Assembly: GCF_003253745.1 (NCBI RefSeq)
Contig: NZ_MZXV01000051.1
Span: forward strand, 364,774-428,773
Direction: 5' to 3'
DNA length: 64,000 nt
Source of the DNA: Mesorhizobium kowhaii
Lineage (GTDB): Bacteria > Pseudomonadota > Alphaproteobacteria > Rhizobiales > Rhizobiaceae
This document shows, in pieces, positions 25,464-35,059 of the stretch. Numbering within the stretch: position 1 is the stretch's first letter; every line of letters starts with the position of its first letter. The notes under the pieces were generated by a model, which ran no database searches, was not told the origin of the DNA, and was given only the letters and a program-made list of their open reading frames with translations. The translations under genes were made by a program, and so were the position numbers.

Positions 25464-25746
25464 GGTCAGTCATTTGTTTGATCTCCCTAACCAACGGCAA
25501 TGTAATCAACGCGGCAGGGCTCTGGGCGGTTCCGCGTCCAGACCGGCCGCGGGTAGTGGCGCATGCAGCCAATCGCATTCAAGCTAACGTAACGACAAAA
25601 TTGTCGTTACGTCCGTTACGGCAAAGTCCACCGGATACTAGGCGACAGTCGAGCAAAAAGGCGGCGCCGCACGCTGGAGGCTGCCTGAAAGGCGCCGGCC
25701 AAAGCGGACACTAGGTCCGCCGCTGTGGCCGGCATTTTCTATGATA

Positions 25747-25772
25747 GGAACCTTACGCAGCCGTTAGTCGTT
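25747..25772 (+). promoter_or_regulatory. EcfG-type general stress promoter (DUF883 gene)
   Basis: GGAAC (25747-25751), 17-base spacer, CGTT (25769-25772), 27 bases before ATG 25800. Confidence 0.75.
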
Positions 25773-25799
25773 GAGCGTTCACAATCAAGGAGTCTTAAG

Positions 25800-26156
25800 A
25801 TGGCCGATGATCCAAATGAAGCCGCGACACCGAGGCCGACGCAGCGCGAAGCTCAGGAAGCCTTGGAGAAGCAGGTTGCTCAACTGAAGCGCGAGATCAA
25901 CAAGATCAATCGGACGCTGGCAGAGCGCGCAGAAGAGGTCGTAGAGGAAGCCACAGGCTGGTATGACGGCGCTGCCGATCGGGCCGGCCGTACAGCTCAG
26001 GCGCTTCGGAGCGGGGCTCAATCTGTTTCGGGGGCCGTCCAGGACAATCCGGGCACTGTGTCGACCGCCTTCATTCTCGGCGCCGCAATGGGTCTGCTAC
26101 TGGGGGTCACGCTCAACTCTGGTGGGTCTAGTCGGGACCGATGGTTCTCTAGGTAA
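25800..26156 (+). CDS. ElaB/YqjD/DUF883-like membrane-anchored protein
   Basis: 118 aa. A long amphipathic coiled coil (EALEKQVAQLKREINKINRT ... ERAEEVVEEATGWYDG) ends in VSGAVQDNPGTVSTAFILGA and AMGLLLGVTL, a C-terminal membrane anchor. ElaB/YqjD proteins bind ribosomes or protect membranes in stationary phase in enterobacteria; the role here is inferred only by analogy. The start ATG at 25800 follows GGAGTCTTAAG, and the EcfG promoter directly upstream makes general-stress control likely. Confidence 0.85.
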   Translation: MADDPNEAATPRPTQREAQEALEKQVAQLKREINKINRTLAERAEEVVEEATGWYDGAADRAGRTAQALRSGAQSVSGAVQDNPGTVSTAFILGAAMGLLLGVTLNSGGSSRDRWFSR

Positions 26157-26399
26157 GGACGGGATGTGGGACGGCCTGGCCCCGCTCGCGGTGGCCCGCA
26201 TGTCGCCTCAGAGACCGCGCCGCGCGGTCACGGATTAGGCACTGTTTCGACAATTCCACCTTTCGCGAATGCGACGATGCCAGTTGGTCTTCTCCGACGC
26301 CGTTCGGCACGGTCAAAGTCTGCTCGTGGAGACGCTGCGCGTACTCCTGGATTTAGATACGGATGCATGCCAGGGCCGTGACCGAGCTGAGGCGGCCAA

Positions 26400-27001
26400 C
26401 TATTCGCACGGCCGGCGTGGGCCACCTGAAAAAGGCTGGTAGGTGTTGTCTTCTGCCCGATAGGAACGGTAGCGGCTGAAGCAATATTCCTGATGGTCAG
26501 TCGAATACCCGGTGTCGGTGTCGGCTGATGAATCAACGTAGCTGACGGAAGCCGTGGTAGGGCGCAAGTTGGCAGCGCCCAAATCGAGGTAAGGCGAGAT
26601 GCAGGACCGCCGCTGTCCACTGTAGGATAGATAGCTGTTGTCCTCCGGTCGGTAAGACCGGTACCGCTCCCAGCACCAGTCGATATGTGCTGCCGGCAGG
26701 TTCGCCTGCTGCTCCTGTTGAATGGCACCGGTCGGCATACCGTCGGGCAATGTTGAATCGGTGGAAGCGGTTGTCGCTGGGTCCGGTTCAGCGGCATGCT
26801 GCTGCGCCGGGACTCGCTCGTAGGCCTGCGCCGCCTGGTTCACCGGCCGCGGGTCTCTGCTCCATAGGTCAGCAACACCGTCTCCAGGGGTGAAATGCTG
26901 CACCGGCTTGGCGACAAGAAGCCACGGGGCAAAGCCAACCCGCTTGCAAATACGCCAAGGGTTAGAACGAAGCCGGCGGCCAGTGCGAGCAAGGGTTTCA
27001 T
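26400..27001 (-). pseudogene. BA14K-family exported protein with one frameshift
   Basis: ATG 27001, with an AGGAGA site, opens the signal peptide MKPLLALAAGFVLTLGVFAS. Near 26930 the reading shifts by one base into LLVAKPVQHFTPGDGVADLW, a Gln/Pro-rich linker and two BA14K modules: WCWERYRSYRPEDNSYLSY and YCFSRYRSYRAEDNTYQPF, each with a downstream Cys. BA14K proteins are immunoreactive, lectin-like exported proteins of Rhizobiales. The modules are intact, so one deleted base (or a read error) is all that prevents expression. Confidence 0.8.
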
Positions 27002-27123
27002 GTCGCGATTCTCCTGCGTATTGAATGCGGCGCGGAGAATCCGGTTCCCGGAAACATAGTCGCTCATGTTGCCACCGAGGTTGCTCCTCGTATAGCAGCT
27101 GAGCCTGTTGCAAATTTGCGACG

Positions 27124-27765
27124 CTAGTTTCTGCGGATCGCGCTTCGTGCGGCATCCACCTTTGCCCTGAAGCGCCTGACGCGGGTGTGTGTGCCGCAGC
27201 TCTCGTCCGAGCACCAGCGCCTGCGCCCGCCGCGCGAAGTATCGATGAATAGCCAACCGCAGTTAGGCCCTGTGCATTCCCGCACACTGCGGCGGTCATG
27301 CCTCGCCACCATGAACTCAGCTGCCCCAAAGGCGACGCGCCAGCTGATGGTGTTCAGGTTGCTCCTCTCCGTCCATTGCCAGGCGAGCCGGTCGCCGACG
27401 TTGGAAAGCGAGCGCTTCGGCATGGCCTGAGCGACAGCGTCGCGAATGGTTTGCAAGGCGTCGTCCGGCACGATTACACCTGCCGCCTCGGCATGAAGAG
27501 CGGCGTAAAGCGCCTCGCGCAAGGTCTTGGCACGCTTCAGCGCCGCCACCGCCAGGGCTGGCCGAGCGGAAGCTTTGGCGAGCAGTCCGCGCCCCTCATC
27601 GGCCTCGATCAAGTCGACCCGCCCGGCCCACACGACCAGATCGGCGTAGGTCTGCAAGAGGTCTGGCCCCCACCGTTCGCGCCGCGCGTCGACCGTGTTG
27701 ACAAAGTCGAGGCAGGCGTGCCCCCCAACCAGGCGCATGTCGGCGGTAGTCTTCGCACTATCCAT
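27124..27765 (-). CDS. CGNR zinc-finger (ABATE domain) regulator
   Basis: 213 aa. N-terminal ABATE domain (GHACLDFVNTVDARRERWG ... TYADLVVWAG) and a C-terminal CGNR-type treble-clef finger with C-x4-C and C-x4-C: RECTGPNCGWLFIDTSRGGR then RRWCSDESCGTHTRVRRFRA. The N and R of CGNR are partly changed (CGTHTRV), as in many members. These are putative stress-ligand-sensing transcription factors. ATG 27765 (MDSAKTTADMRL) is used. The gene diverges from an EamA exporter across 109 bases, so it probably regulates that transporter. Confidence 0.88.
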   Translation of the reverse strand: MDSAKTTADMRLVGGHACLDFVNTVDARRERWGPDLLQTYADLVVWAGRVDLIEADEGRGLLAKASARPALAVAALKRAKTLREALYAALHAEAAGVIVPDDALQTIRDAVAQAMPKRSLSNVGDRLAWQWTERSNLNTISWRVAFGAAEFMVARHDRRSVRECTGPNCGWLFIDTSRGGRRRWCSDESCGTHTRVRRFRAKVDAARSAIRRN

Positions 27766-27874
27766 GCCCGGAAGATCGGTCGGCGGAACCGAATTGGCAA
27801 GAGGGCGTTGTAACGGGATAAAGAAATGTTTGAGCGTTACACCACAATGCGCGCTCGTGTCGAGGCACCTTCCC

Positions 27875-28840
27875 ATGAAGCGCAACACGGCGATCTTTCT
27901 CGTCCTATGTCTGATCTGGGGCATGACGTGGATCGGCATCAAGGCGGGCATTGCCACCGTGCCACCTCTGATGTTCGCAGGAACGCGTTTTGCCGTGGCA
28001 GGATTGCTGATCCTCGGTGCCGCGCGCCTGAGGGGCGCTGCGCTACCACGGGTGGCGAAGAGGAATTGGCCGCGTCTTTTCTTCGTTACCTTGTTCATGA
28101 TACCGCTTTGCTACGCCCCTCTCTTCTGGGGCATGCGTTATGTCGATTCGGGCACCGCTGCTGTGCTCGAGCTTTCGCTCACACCGGTCGCGCTGCTGGC
28201 CTTTGCGTTGCTTCTGGGCGACGAACGCTATGACGGCCAAAGGCTTTTCGCGATCCTGCTCGGTGTGGTCGGCCTCGGTATCTTGTTCGGTCCCGAGGCC
28301 TTTGCAGGATGGGCACATCCCGACGAGAAGGGCAGGGCTATCCAGCTACTCGCCATGGCGGCGGTGGCGTCGGCCGCTGTAATCTACGCTTGGGGTTCGG
28401 TGCTCGCGCGACCGCTTCTTGAGGTATATTCGTCGGACTTCATCGCGGGCTTCACCACCCTTTTCGGGGGCGCTTTCCTGATCCTCGTCTCACTCGTTGT
28501 GGAGCCGGGCGCGGCTGCGGCACTAACAGGCGATTGGGGCTGGCAGGCCTGGGCCGGGTGGCTGTTCCTCGTGCTGTTTGGTTCGTTCATAGGCTACACG
28601 CTGTTTATGCGTCTCCTGCACGACATCGGTGCCTCGCGGGCCGGAGCCTTTGCCTTCGTCTCACCGGTGATCGCCGTTCTGCTCGGCATATTCACTTACG
28701 GTGAGGAGGTCAGCCTGATCGACGTCACCGGCATGGCTGTTATGCTCTGCGCGGCCTTTCTTGCGCTTCGCGAGCGCAAGCAGGGCGAGCGAACATCCCT
28801 GCCTGCCCAGCAGTTGGTTCTCGCTCCTCGTGCACATTGA
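27875..28840 (+). CDS. EamA/DMT family drug-metabolite exporter
   Basis: 321 aa with ten transmembrane helices in two EamA repeats; NTAIFLVLCLIWGMTWIGIK and LFVTLFMIPLCYAPLF in the first, GWLFLVLFGSFIGYTLFM and AFAFVSPVIAVLLGIF in the second. DMT exporters push out amino acids, nucleosides or drugs; the substrate cannot be told. ATG 27875 (MKRNTAIF) fits the usual short cytoplasmic start. Its divergent neighbour is a CGNR regulator. Confidence 0.9.
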   Translation: MKRNTAIFLVLCLIWGMTWIGIKAGIATVPPLMFAGTRFAVAGLLILGAARLRGAALPRVAKRNWPRLFFVTLFMIPLCYAPLFWGMRYVDSGTAAVLELSLTPVALLAFALLLGDERYDGQRLFAILLGVVGLGILFGPEAFAGWAHPDEKGRAIQLLAMAAVASAAVIYAWGSVLARPLLEVYSSDFIAGFTTLFGGAFLILVSLVVEPGAAAALTGDWGWQAWAGWLFLVLFGSFIGYTLFMRLLHDIGASRAGAFAFVSPVIAVLLGIFTYGEEVSLIDVTGMAVMLCAAFLALRERKQGERTSLPAQQLVLAPRAH

Positions 28841-29022
28841 AAAATGAATGCAGGGTCGAATGTCGACTAACTGATTCTTCAGTCGGAGGACATTCAGCGC
28901 CCGATAAGCGGAGGTGGCTGCCGGCCCAAAGGCTGTCTGTCTGTCAGCTCGGCGTGAAAAACACGGAACCATTGGCTTCGCTCGCACTTTCTCCCGAAGC
29001 CAATTCGGGCAAATGGAGCATC

Positions 29023-29502
29023 ATGATGAAGACGCTGGCCGATATTTTCGAGCATACCCTGCAAGACATGTATTACGCCGAGAACGCGATTACCAAGGCC
29101 CTGCCCAAAGTGGCTGCGGCCGCAAAAGATGCCAAGCTAAAGAAAGCGGCCGAGGACCACCTCGAGGAGACGAGGGGGCAGATCAAGAAACTGGAGCAGG
29201 TGTTCAAGTCGATTGGCAAGAAGGCGTCTGGCGAGAAGTGCGACGCTATCGAGGGGCTAATCAAGGAGGCCGACGGCCTGATGGAGGAAGCGTCCGGGAC
29301 GGCCCTCGATTCCGGCCTGCTGGCGGCATGCCAGGCAGTGGAGCACTACGAAATTTCCCGATACGGCTCTCTGCGGGAATGGGCCAAGGAACTCGGGCAC
29401 GACGAGGCGCACAAGCTGCTCAGCGAGATCCTTGACGAGGAGAAGGCCACCAACAACAAGCTGACGAACCTTGCGGTTACATCGATCAACAGGACAAACT
29501 GA
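29023..29502 (+). CDS. YciF/DUF892 ferritin-like protein
   Basis: 159 aa, four-helix ferritin-like bundle: KTLADIFEHTLQDMYYAENA opens the family, with the metal-ligand pattern E...HLEET (helix 2), then AVEHYEISRYGSL and LLSEILDEEKATNNKLTNLA. Proteins of this type bind two metals and are induced by osmotic or general stress. ATG ATG at 29023 with GGAG upstream. A bidirectional hairpin separates it from the convergent CsbD gene. Confidence 0.92.
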   Translation: MMKTLADIFEHTLQDMYYAENAITKALPKVAAAAKDAKLKKAAEDHLEETRGQIKKLEQVFKSIGKKASGEKCDAIEGLIKEADGLMEEASGTALDSGLLAACQAVEHYEISRYGSLREWAKELGHDEAHKLLSEILDEEKATNNKLTNLAVTSINRTN

Positions 29503-29557
29503 TTAATCCGACCTAAGTGAAGTGGCAGCAAGCCGTGCTTCGCGGCGGTGTCGTAAA

Positions 29558-29585
29558 TGAGGGCGCTGCAGCTACAGCGCCCTCA
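29558..29585. terminator. Bidirectional hairpin terminator
   Basis: Perfect 11-bp stem TGAGGGCGCTG (29558-29568) with 29575-29585, 6-base loop, flanked by A/T-richer bases on both sides. Serves the converging YciF-like and CsbD genes. Confidence 0.75.
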
Positions 29586-29606
29586 CATTTGGCAGGGTCC
29601 GGGCGT

Positions 29607-29810
29607 TCACCAGCCTTGCCGGCCATACCAGTCGTCGATATCGCGCCGGACACGATCCTTCTCGATCCCGTAGCGCTCCTGAATCTTGCCTTCGAGCTGA
29701 TCGCGTTTGCCGGCGATACGGTCGAGATCGTCATCGGTGAGCTTACCCCACTGTTCCTTGACCTTACCCTTCACCTGCTTCCAGTTTCCTTCGACACGGT
29801 TCCAGTCCAT
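29607..29810 (-). CDS. CsbD family general stress protein
   Basis: 67 aa: MDWNRVEGNWKQVKGKVKEQ, then WGKLTDDDLDRIAGKRDQLE and GKIQERYG, the full CsbD/YjbJ pattern of small hydrophilic stress proteins. The role is unknown; they are among the most strongly EcfG-induced genes in Rhizobiales. ATG 29810 follows AAGGATAGG. An exact EcfG promoter lies 33 bases upstream. Confidence 0.95.
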   Translation of the reverse strand: MDWNRVEGNWKQVKGKVKEQWGKLTDDDLDRIAGKRDQLEGKIQERYGIEKDRVRRDIDDWYGRQGW

Positions 29811-29843
29811 GGCACCTATCCTTCATGGTTGCGGATAGAGCGA

Positions 29844-29868
29844 AACGTTGTCGGACCGTAGGAGTTCC
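29844..29868 (-). promoter_or_regulatory. EcfG-type general stress promoter (CsbD gene)
   Basis: Minus strand GGAAC (29868-29864), 16-base spacer, CGTT (29847-29844), exact consensus, 33 bases before ATG 29810. Confidence 0.85.
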
Positions 29869-30088
29869 CGCGGAATTGCTAATCAGGCGGCCGATGTAGC
29901 GGAGGCGTGGATTGCGGACCTTGTCCCCTGCGGCTTTGCCCTGAAGGTCGGCGAGCAAGGCACCAGGATCTTCACGAGACCGCGGGTTACACCGACTTCG
30001 AAAGCGCCGCCTTGCAGTGGCATCAGCGCTCGGGAAATAGTTTCCATTCAAGCGCGGAACGGAAATGGCTCGTCCAGCTTATCGCCAA

Positions 30089-30190
30089 ATGAGCACATGC
30101 GGAATCAACTTTCTGGACAAGTGGCGGATTACCTGCCTAGGGCCAGTGGAGCAACATGGTGTCCAAGCAGCGTCGCAGACGCGAATTTTG
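30089..30190 (+). pseudogene. Relic of a DUF768-type small gene (copy 1)
   Basis: MSTCGINFLDKWRI parallels the opening MSTRGVNFLHKWIS of the DUF768 family (Mesorhizobium-centred, unknown function), and the DNA aligns with 34134-34230. After about 15 codons the sequence is deleted and shifted and no DUF768 remainder is visible. Confidence 0.6.
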
Positions 30191-30283
30191 TCGTGCCTAA
30201 CCCTCGACGGCGAACGACTTGGAAATAGCCCAAAATCAGTTCAAGAGGTGGCAACAAATTTGTTTAGCGACTCGTCCATCAGC

Positions 30284-30634
30284 TCAATGTTGCGCTTTCA
30301 GTATCCTGGCCTCATGCAGCAATGATGTCCACTCGGTTCCCATCATATTGATGAGGTCCAGCCGCGCTTGAGCAATAGCGTCGGCAGTTGCGCAGGGCTG
30401 GCTGGGATTGTCTTGCAAGGTCAGCAGCGCCCTGATGGCTTCGATCTCGAACCCCAGCTCTCGGGCGTGCCTGATGAAGGTCAGCCGGCGCAAGTCGGCC
30501 GCCTCGTAGTGTCGACGATTGGCTTCGCTGCGGGCAGGGGCGGGAAGCAAGTCAATCTGCTCATAATAGCGGATGGTTGGAACCTTCACGCCGCTCTGCC
30601 TGGCCGCTTCGCCGATGGTCACGCCTTCAGACAT
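30284..30634 (-). CDS. Chimeric MerR regulator: MerR head joined to a DUF3606-like tail
   Basis: 116 aa. Residues 1 to about 90 are a good MerR/ZntR head (VTIGEAARQSGVKVPTIRYY, PARSEANRRHYEAADLRRL, GFEIEAIRALLTLQDNPSQP, then CATADAIAQ). The helix and Cys-rich metal site that should follow are replaced by DLINMMGTEWTSLLHEARIL, matching the end of the protein at 21182-21691 (DLIEMVGSDRASLLREARIL); the DNA there also aligns at about 70 percent. So the 3' end was exchanged by recombination. DNA binding may survive, but dimerisation and metal sensing are probably lost. Divergent from the damaged P1B ATPase it presumably controlled. Confidence 0.75.
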   Translation of the reverse strand: MSEGVTIGEAARQSGVKVPTIRYYEQIDLLPAPARSEANRRHYEAADLRRLTFIRHARELGFEIEAIRALLTLQDNPSQPCATADAIAQARLDLINMMGTEWTSLLHEARILKAQH

Positions 30635-30699
30635 TTTTCGCTTGCTCCTCTAGTCGATAGAGGATGTAGCGTCGTGATCAAGGATACAAGAGGTTCCTC

Positions 30700-32940
30700 A
30701 TGGCTGCGACCAAACACCAGACGAAATACCGCGTGGAAGGCATGGATTGCGCCAGCTGCGCCTCCAAGATCGATACGGCGGTGCGTCGCATGCCCGGTGT
30801 TGAGGATGTCAACGTTTCGGTGACGGCGGGCATGATCACCGTCAAGCACGCGCTAAAAAGCGACCTCGCCGCGATTGAGAAGAAGGTTACCGGCCTCGGC
30901 TACACCGTGGCGCAGATCAAGGGCAAATCCGAACCGGCCACGCGGGCGAAAGCTGACGAGAAGCACACACATGACCATGCCGGCCATGACCACGAAGGCG
31001 ATGACGCCGGCACAGATCACCAAGGCCACGACGAGGAGGTGGAGGGCCTGCACGGGCACGATTACACGCCGACCTCGGGACCGTGGTGGAACAGCCCCAA
31101 AGGGCGGTTGACGATTGCCAGCGGCGTCGCGCTGGTCGCGGCCTTCGCGGTCCACTATGTCTGACCGGCTACTGGCAATTGGGCGTTCATTTCCGCTATG
31201 CTGATCGGCCTTGTGCCGATTGCATGGCGGGCGTTGATGGCCACGCTCGCCGGCATTCCATTCACCATCGAAATGCTCATGACCGTGGCGGCGGTCGGCG
31301 CCGTCATCATCGGCGCTGGCGAGGAAGCCGCCACCGTGAGTGGTCTTTCTGTTTCTGGTCGGCGAGCTGCTCGAAGGGGTGGCCCCCGGCAAGGCGCGCT
31401 CGAGCATCCAGGCGCTGACCACGCTGGTGCCCAAAACTGCGTTTGTCGAGGAAGACGGCCAGACCCGTGAGGTGCCGGCCGAGAGCCTGGAAGTCGGCAG
31501 GATGATTCTGGTGCGGCCCGGCGACCGGATTCCAGCCGATGGCGTGATTTCAGAAGGCGAAAGCGCCATTGATGAATCGCCTGTATCCGGCGAGAGCGTG
31601 CCGGTGCGCAAAAGCGTCGGCGACAACGTTTTCGCCGGCACCATCAACGGCGACAGCGTCCTGCGCATTAAGGTTACGGCCGCCGCCAGCGACAACACCA
31701 TTGCCCGCGTGGTTAAGCTGGTGGAGGAAGCACAGGAAGCAAGGCGCCGACTGAGCGCTTCATTGACCGCTTCTCGCGGTGGTACACGCCGGGGCGTTGT
31801 CGTCGTCGCGGCGCTGGTAGCGGTGGTGCCACCGTTTTTCTTTGGCGGTGACTGGAATGGTTGGATTTACAAGGGTCTGGCGCTGCTGCTCATCGGCTGC
31901 CCCTGCGCGCTGGTCATTTCGGTGCCGGCGGCGATCGCCGCCTCGCTCTCGGCGGGCGCCAAGCGAGGCCTCTTGATGAAAGGCGGCGCGGTACTGGAAG
32001 GTCTCGGCAAAATCACCGCCGTGGCTCTCGACAAGACCGGAACGCTGACCCTCGGCAAGCCACAAGTCACCGATGTGATTTCTTTCGGCCGTCCTGAGGC
32101 AGACGTGTTGCGCCTGGCCGCTGCCCTGGAAACCGGCTCAAGCCATCCGCTGGCACTCGCTATCCTCGCGAAGGCTGCTGCCGACAAGGTAAAGGTGCCA
32201 CCGGCATCCAAGGCGCAGGCGCTGGGCGGCAAGGGTGTCAAAGGCACCGTGGAAGGTGCCGAAGTGTTCTTGGCCTAGCCGCAGGCGGCCATCGACACGA
32301 TCAAGCTCTCGGCCGAACAAACGGCCGAGATTACGGCGCTTAATGATCAGGGCAAGACAGTTTCCATTGTCCTCATGGGCAAAGAGATCATCGGCGCCGT
32401 TGCAATGCGTGACGAGCCCCGGCCGGATGCGTTAGCCGGCCTCAAGGCGCTGACAGATTCCCGCATCAAGACCGTTATGCTGACCGGCGACAACAAGCGC
32501 ACAGCAGCCGCTATCGGCAAGCAGTTGGGTATTGAGGTCCGGGCTGAGCTGCTGCCAAGCAGCGCATTATCGGCGAGTTGAAAGGGCAGGGGCTTATCGT
32601 CGCCAAGGTAGGCGACGGCATCAATGATGCGCCGGCGCTCGCGGCGGCCGATGTCGGTATCGCCATGGGCGGCGGCACCGATGTCGCCTTGGAGACTGCC
32701 GACGCAGCGGTGTTGCATGGCCGTGTCGGAGACGTCGCTGCGATGATAAGGCTGTCTCAAGCGACCATGGCCAACATCAAGCAGAACATCACCATGGCGC
32801 TGGGGCTGAAGGCGGTGTTTCTGGTGACCACAATAGCCGGCATAACTGGCCTGTGGCCCGCCATTCTGGCTGATACCGGCGCGACGGTTCTGGTGACGGC
32901 CAACGCTATGCGGTTGCTCCGCTGGAAGGGTGAAGCATGA
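30700..32940 (+). pseudogene. Heavy-metal P1B-type ATPase (ZntA/CadA-like), multiply broken
   Basis: Segments of a Zn/Cd/Pb-exporting ATPase appear in order: metal-binding domain (VEGMDCASCASKI), His-rich linker (HDHAGHDHEGDD), helices, A-domain, the CPC helix (LLIGCPCALVISV), phosphorylation site DKTGTLTLGKP, SSHPLA, and VGDGINDAPALAAADVGIAM. Lesions seen: TGA at 31162-31164 where Trp is expected, frameshift near 31335, a pair of compensating shifts between about 31740 and 31795, TAG at 32276-32278, and a small deletion with shift near 32555. All key motifs are still recognisable, so the decay is recent. The regulator next door is damaged too. Confidence 0.9.
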
Positions 32941-33357
32941 GACTCAGCCACACGCTGCAAGTCATTATAAACGTATAGATATATCGGTTTGCGGGCCATG
33001 TGCTGGACCGACAGGCTCGGCGGTCCATGGCGTTCGATTAAGCGCTACGTAGCTCATGGCGCGCTCGCTGCGCGTTCCGGCTCCGCGTAAATGGCCGAGG
33101 TGCGTAGTAGCGACGGATAGGGTCGGATAGAAATCGGATGATGGATAGGGCAGATACATAAATAAAATCAGCTAGTTACGAGCTTCTGTGTGCAAAATTC
33201 GCACACGAAAGTTCTGCTTCTCTTCTTTTTTCGTTCCCACGACGGAGCCGCCGACAGCCCTTTTCGGACGCTCTTCTGCCGACGATATTGACCGCTCCAA
33301 TGCGGATGTTCGCCGGGATATCCGTGAACCTCATCGTCCGCCGCGGCGTCCAGTTGC
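32941..33357. other. No gene seen
   Basis: About 400 bases behind the ATPase relic, AT-richer near 33140-33180. Short frames only. Confidence 0.45.
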
Positions 33358-33475
33358 CTGGGGTTCTTGGAAGCTTTTCGAACCTTCTGTCTTGCTCCTC
33401 CAGCCGAATTGCGTGTGCTTATGAAAGAGATTGGAGTATCAGGACACGTTCTGGGACAAGCTTGATCAACGCACT
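33358..33475 (+). repeat. Duplicated fragment, copy 1 (matches 42835-42953)
   Basis: About 118 bases, roughly 75-80 percent identical to 42835-42953 and in the same orientation. One frame reads GFLEAFRTFCLAPPAELRVL then MKEIG, and the other copy GFLEAFRTFCLAPPVEMRAL then MKEVG, with mostly synonymous or mild changes, so this was once protein-coding. No start or stop context; gene unknown. Confidence 0.6.
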
Positions 33476-33542
33476 CGCTTCGGAGGCCCCTGCGCAGTTC
33501 ATCGTAGCGAGATCCGCTTAGGCGTCGTGTTCGAGTGTCCCG

Positions 33543-33743
33543 CTACCGGTTGACCAGCCACAGAATAATCGAGAGCACGATGCAGATCAGAATCCCGGTG
33601 GCGATCGGAGCATAGAACGTGAAGTTCTCACGCTCGATCACGATGTCACCAGGCAGTCTGCCAAGACCGATCCGTGACAACCAGGGCCATAATAAGCCCA
33701 CCGCAACTATGATGAGACCAACGACAATCAGGGTTCGCGACAT
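33543..33743 (-). CDS. DUF2905 family small membrane protein
   Basis: 66 aa with two transmembrane helices: SRTLIVVGLIIVAVGLLWPW then the conserved loop LSRIGLGRLPGDIVIERENF and a second helix ending LWLVNR. The GRLPGDI motif is diagnostic. Function unknown. ATG 33743. Confidence 0.9.
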   Translation of the reverse strand: MSRTLIVVGLIIVAVGLLWPWLSRIGLGRLPGDIVIERENFTFYAPIATGILICIVLSIILWLVNR

Positions 33744-34133
33744 GACAGCGTCCTGCCAGAAATATAATGGCGCCGGGACTCACCGGCAGGCGCAGCATTA
33801 AAACATGGCCGAAACAAGCGCGCACGCCGGCGGGCTTTTCTGTTTGGTGCCGGAACAACCCGGCCGCGACGGCGGTTGTCTTCTTGCAGCGAAGTCCACT
33901 TAACTTTGCTGCAAGATCGGGTTAGTCCCTAATCCGCCCGCGTCTCCGGTGGAGGCGCGGGCGCAGGGTATGGGGCAGGGCAGCGACCCTGTTTGACAGG
34001 CGGACCGTCGGGCCTGAACGGCAGGGTTGGGTGCGCAAGGGCCTGTCCGTTTGATTCAGTCGGATTGTCCCTGAGCCTCGCTCTGGCGGGGCAATTCAGC
34101 GAAACCCAATGCCGCCCGCCGGCTTATGGCGAG
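33744..34133. other. No gene seen; one GGAAC...GTT site
   Basis: 390 bases. GGAAC at about 33852 with GTT after 17-18 bases resembles an EcfG promoter weakly, in a context similar to that at 20487. No gene depends on it visibly. Confidence 0.35.
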
Positions 34134-34322
34134 ATGAGCACACGCGGCGTCAACTTCCTGCACAAGTGGATTTCCAACAACCTCCCCGAGACCGTCGGCG
34201 CCGATATCATGTCAGTCGCCGAGCTGACCCAAAAGCTTTCGCTGATGCCCGACACTTCTCAGATTGCGGGTCGCCACCATTTGCAAGCGACTTCGCCGAG
34301 GAGTATTCTTTTGCGCAAATAG
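34134..34322 (+). pseudogene. DUF768-type small gene, frameshifted (copy 2)
   Basis: MSTRGVNFLHKWISNNLPET followed by VGADIMSVAELTQK is a good DUF768 start (family usually about 70-110 aa). At about 34230 the frame shifts: the expected KLFADA continues in another frame as KAFADARHFSDCG. The C-terminal acidic helix of the family is not recognisable. Function of the family is unknown. Confidence 0.7.
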
Positions 34323-34356
34323 CCGGCGGTGGGTGTCGTTTGAAAAAGGGGGGCGA

Positions 34357-34665
34357 ATGGCCAGACTTGTCGCACTCTACAAGACGCCGAAAGACCTGAC
34401 CGCATTCGACCGTTACTATTTTTCGACCCACATTCCGCTGGCCAAAACGATTCCCGGCTTGAGGAAATATGAGATCAGCGATGGCGGGGTCGATTCGCCG
34501 GGTGGGCCCTCAGGCTATCATCTTGTGGCTACCCTCCACTTCGATTCCGTTGCGGACATTCAAGCCGCGTTTGCATCTCCCGAGGGGCAGGCCACGGCGG
34601 CCGATCTTGGCAAGTTTGCAGACGGCGGAGTGGAGCTTTTGCTCTTCGAGACTAGGGAAGTCTGA
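34357..34665 (+). CDS. EthD family protein
   Basis: 102 aa, one ferredoxin-like dimeric alpha/beta barrel: MARLVALYKTPKDLTAFDRY, YFSTHIPLAKTIPGLRKYEI, FDSVADIQAAFASPEGQATA. EthD-type proteins assist oxygenases or catalyse small isomerisations; the specific role is unknown. ATG 34357 has a GGGGGG-rich site. Single gene. Confidence 0.88.
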   Translation: MARLVALYKTPKDLTAFDRYYFSTHIPLAKTIPGLRKYEISDGGVDSPGGPSGYHLVATLHFDSVADIQAAFASPEGQATAADLGKFADGGVELLLFETREV

Positions 34666-35059
34666 GCCTCGCCCAACCCACCTTCGAGATGTTCATCCGT
34701 TAGCACGACGTCTTGCAAGCTTTACAAGCAACCGGCCCACCGGAACGTCAGCGGCTCTTGCGTCTCGCCGGTAAGGTCAATGCGTCGCGTCGGCAAAACC
34801 GGCGGACATTGGTCGATCCGGCGTGGAAAACGTTATCGCGCGACGGGTCGGCCGAGCGGTGAAACCGGTCACGGGCGACGCATGAGTTTGCCGCTGTCCT
34901 TGGATCCCCGAGTTGTTACACGCCTGCGTGCCATCTTGAACGGAAGCAGACTTGGAAGTGATCAACGAAATCCGCCGCGAGGACGATTCGGGTAGGCGAG
35001 ATCGACGACGTAGGGCGGTGTGCGGCGGCCAGCTCCGTTGGGCATTGATTGCAGTTCGG
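34666..35059. other. No gene seen
   Basis: 394 bases between the EthD gene and the stop of the BtpA operon. Some frames look mildly coding but match nothing. No clear terminator for the operon. Confidence 0.4.
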
